From NCBI GenBank assembly GCA_016200155.1, contig JACQFG010000242.1:1-5813 (forward strand): 5,813 nucleotides of DNA. The letters are read 5' to 3'. This document shows, piece by piece, positions 4,818 through 5,813 of the stretch. The notes beneath the pieces are model-generated. The model made no database searches. It was not told where the DNA came from and saw only the letters and a list, made by a program, of their open reading frames with translations. The position numbers and the translations under genes are program-made. The DNA is from Planctomycetota bacterium. GTDB lineage: Bacteria > Planctomycetota > Planctomycetia > Gemmatales > Gemmataceae. Each line of letters opens with the position of its first letter. The first letter of the stretch is position 1.

Positions 4818-5813
4818 ATGAACCCGATCGTCTTCGCGCTCCGGCATCCCGTCACCGTCATGGTCCTCATGGCCGGCATCGTCGTCGGCAGCGGGCTCGC
4901 TTTCTGGCGCATGAAGATCGACATCTTCCCCCAGCTCAACCTCCCCGTCGTCTACGTCTGCCAACCCTACGGCGGCATGGACCCCGCCCAGATGGAAGGA
5001 TTGCTGACCTACTACTACGAGTATCACTTCCTCTACATCGGCGGCATCCATCACGTCGAATCCAAGAACGTCCAGGGCGTCGCCATGATGAAGCTCTACT
5101 TTCATCCCGGCACCGACATGGCCCAGGCGATGGCCGAGACCATCCAGTACGTCAACCGCTCGCGCGCCTTCATGCCCCCCGGCACCGTGCCGCCGTTCGT
5201 CATGCGCTTCGATACCGGCAGCGTCCCGGTCGGCTATCTGGTGCTCTCCAGCGAGACGCGCACCGTCGGCGAAATCCAGGACCACGCCCTCAACCGCGTC
5301 CGACCGCTGTTCTCGACGCTCCCCGGCGTCTCCGCGCCGCCGCCGTTCGGCGGCAGCATACGCAGCGTCGTCCTGCGCGTCGATCCCGACGCCCTGCGCC
5401 GCCATGACGCTTCGCCCGACGACGTCATCGCCGCGCTAACCGCGGGGAACACCGTCAGCCCGTCCGGCAATACCCGCGGGCCCGACCTGATGCCCATGGT
5501 CGTCTCCAACGCCATGGTCAAGGATCCCAAGGAGATCGGCAAGATCCCGCTCAAGCCAGGCTCCAAGATCCACCTCCGCGATCTCGGCGTCGTCGAGAAC
5601 CCTGCCACCGACACTACCTATGGCTACGCCCTCGTCAACGGCCGACGCGCGGTCTACATCCTCGTCACCAAACGCTCCGACGCCAGCACCCTCGCCGTCG
5701 TCAAGGAAGTCCGCAACAACCTCAAGAAGATGCACAACGCCCTGCCCGCCGAGATTCGCGACGAGATCACCGTCGGTTTCGAATTCGACCAGTCCCCCTA
5801 TGTCGAACGCTCG
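4818..5813 (+). CDS. RND-superfamily efflux permease, N-terminal 332 residues (3' end outside window)
   Basis: The frame from ATG 4818 is open to the last base, giving 332 residues of a family usually about 1,000-1,100 long. The N-terminus MNPIVFALRHPVTVMVLMAGIVVGSGLAFWRMKIDIFPQLNLPVV is the standard first transmembrane helix and 'IDIFP..N.PVV' entry to the pore domain of AcrB/HAE1-type inner-membrane pumps. The pore-domain repeats follow: QPYGGMDPAQMEG (49-61), TVPPFVMRFDTGSVPVGYLVLSSETRT, SVVLRVDPDAL around 183-193, SPDDVIAAL, then GRRAVYILVTKR (275-286) and FEFDQSPYVERS at the end. Together with a periplasmic adaptor and an outer-membrane channel, such pumps export drugs, lipids or other compounds; the partners are not in view and may lie downstream. 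The substrate is not readable from this part. The heavy-metal (CzcA) subclass cannot be excluded without the missing TM4, but the pore segments look like HAE1. Its ribosome site is weak (GGA 4806-4808, nine bases away), and a hairpin ends six bases before the ATG. Confidence 0.9.
   Translation, partial: MNPIVFALRHPVTVMVLMAGIVVGSGLAFWRMKIDIFPQLNLPVVYVCQPYGGMDPAQMEGLLTYYYEYHFLYIGGIHHVESKNVQGVAMMKLYFHPGTDMAQAMAETIQYVNRSRAFMPPGTVPPFVMRFDTGSVPVGYLVLSSETRTVGEIQDHALNRVRPLFSTLPGVSAPPPFGGSIRSVVLRVDPDALRRHDASPDDVIAALTAGNTVSPSGNTRGPDLMPMVVSNAMVKDPKEIGKIPLKPGSKIHLRDLGVVENPATDTTYGYALVNGRRAVYILVTKRSDASTLAVVKEVRNNLKKMHNALPAEIRDEITVGFEFDQSPYVERS

Noticed and set aside
4804..4821. ATG 4804 as a start or leader peptide before the RND gene
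   Set aside because: It reads only five codons (MDNPP) to TGA and has no ribosome site; it overlaps the RND ATG by chance.
4794..5735. Minus-strand open frames opposite the RND gene
   Set aside because: They are shadows of the RND frame, which is open to the window edge and carries unmistakable RND motifs.
1..5813. A mobile element, defence island or CRISPR array
   Set aside because: No transposase, integrase, nuclease, toxin or regularly spaced repeats are visible; all recognisable genes are envelope or transport genes with similar codon use.

Overview
The window is 5,813 bases of GC-rich DNA (third codon positions mostly G or C). All genes lie on the plus strand, and all products belong to the envelope or secretory route of a diderm bacterium. 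The combination fits a planctomycete (Planctomycetota): an OprO/P-type porin, a small Cys-rich secreted protein, an AlgE-like 'alginate export' barrel, and an RND pump with an N-terminal region (QPYGGMDPAQMEG...YYEYHFLYIGGIHHVESKN) that I associate with planctomycete homologs. The phylum assignment is inference from remembered family resemblance; no rRNA or other marker gene is present.

Layout: (1) bases 1-396 are the C-terminal 131 residues of a phosphate-selective-porin-type outer-membrane barrel, followed by a perfect hairpin at 421-447. (2) 523-1053 encodes a 176-residue secreted protein whose mature part has 15 cysteines, including a five-Cys ladder with exact four-residue spacing; a 14-bp hairpin follows at 1077-1107. 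(3) 1162-2262 encodes a polytopic permease of the COG0701 / ArsP-DUF318 type with a membrane-embedded GVCANCAVPTACG motif. (4) 2263-2553 is a 291-base leader holding a 12-bp palindrome, a small hairpin and a duplicated Shine-Dalgarno/ATG block. (5) 2554-4218 encodes a 554-residue AlgE-like barrel, followed by an 18-bp perfect hairpin at 4226-4269. (6) 4327-4743 encodes a 138-residue three-helix membrane protein of unknown function. (7) 4745-4812 is a long imperfect hairpin that nearly fills the 74-base gap before (8) 4818-5813, the first 332 residues of an RND efflux permease that runs off the window.

The genes do not form an obvious single pathway. Hairpins lie at or within nearly every intergenic gap, so most genes look like separate transcription units. 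The exception is 4327-4743 with the RND gene, where the gap leaves no room for a promoter between the hairpin and the RND start. The common theme is transport across the two membranes: two unrelated outer-membrane barrels, two inner-membrane transporters and a periplasmic or surface Cys-rich protein. A shared metal or thiol theme (Cys-rich protein next to a Cys-motif permease) is possible but unproven. I see no RNA genes, CRISPR, insertion sequences or integration sites. I do not claim a new defence or mobile system here. The most unusual items are the Cys ladder protein, the doubled translation start before the barrel gene, and the set of strong hairpins that lack U-tracts.
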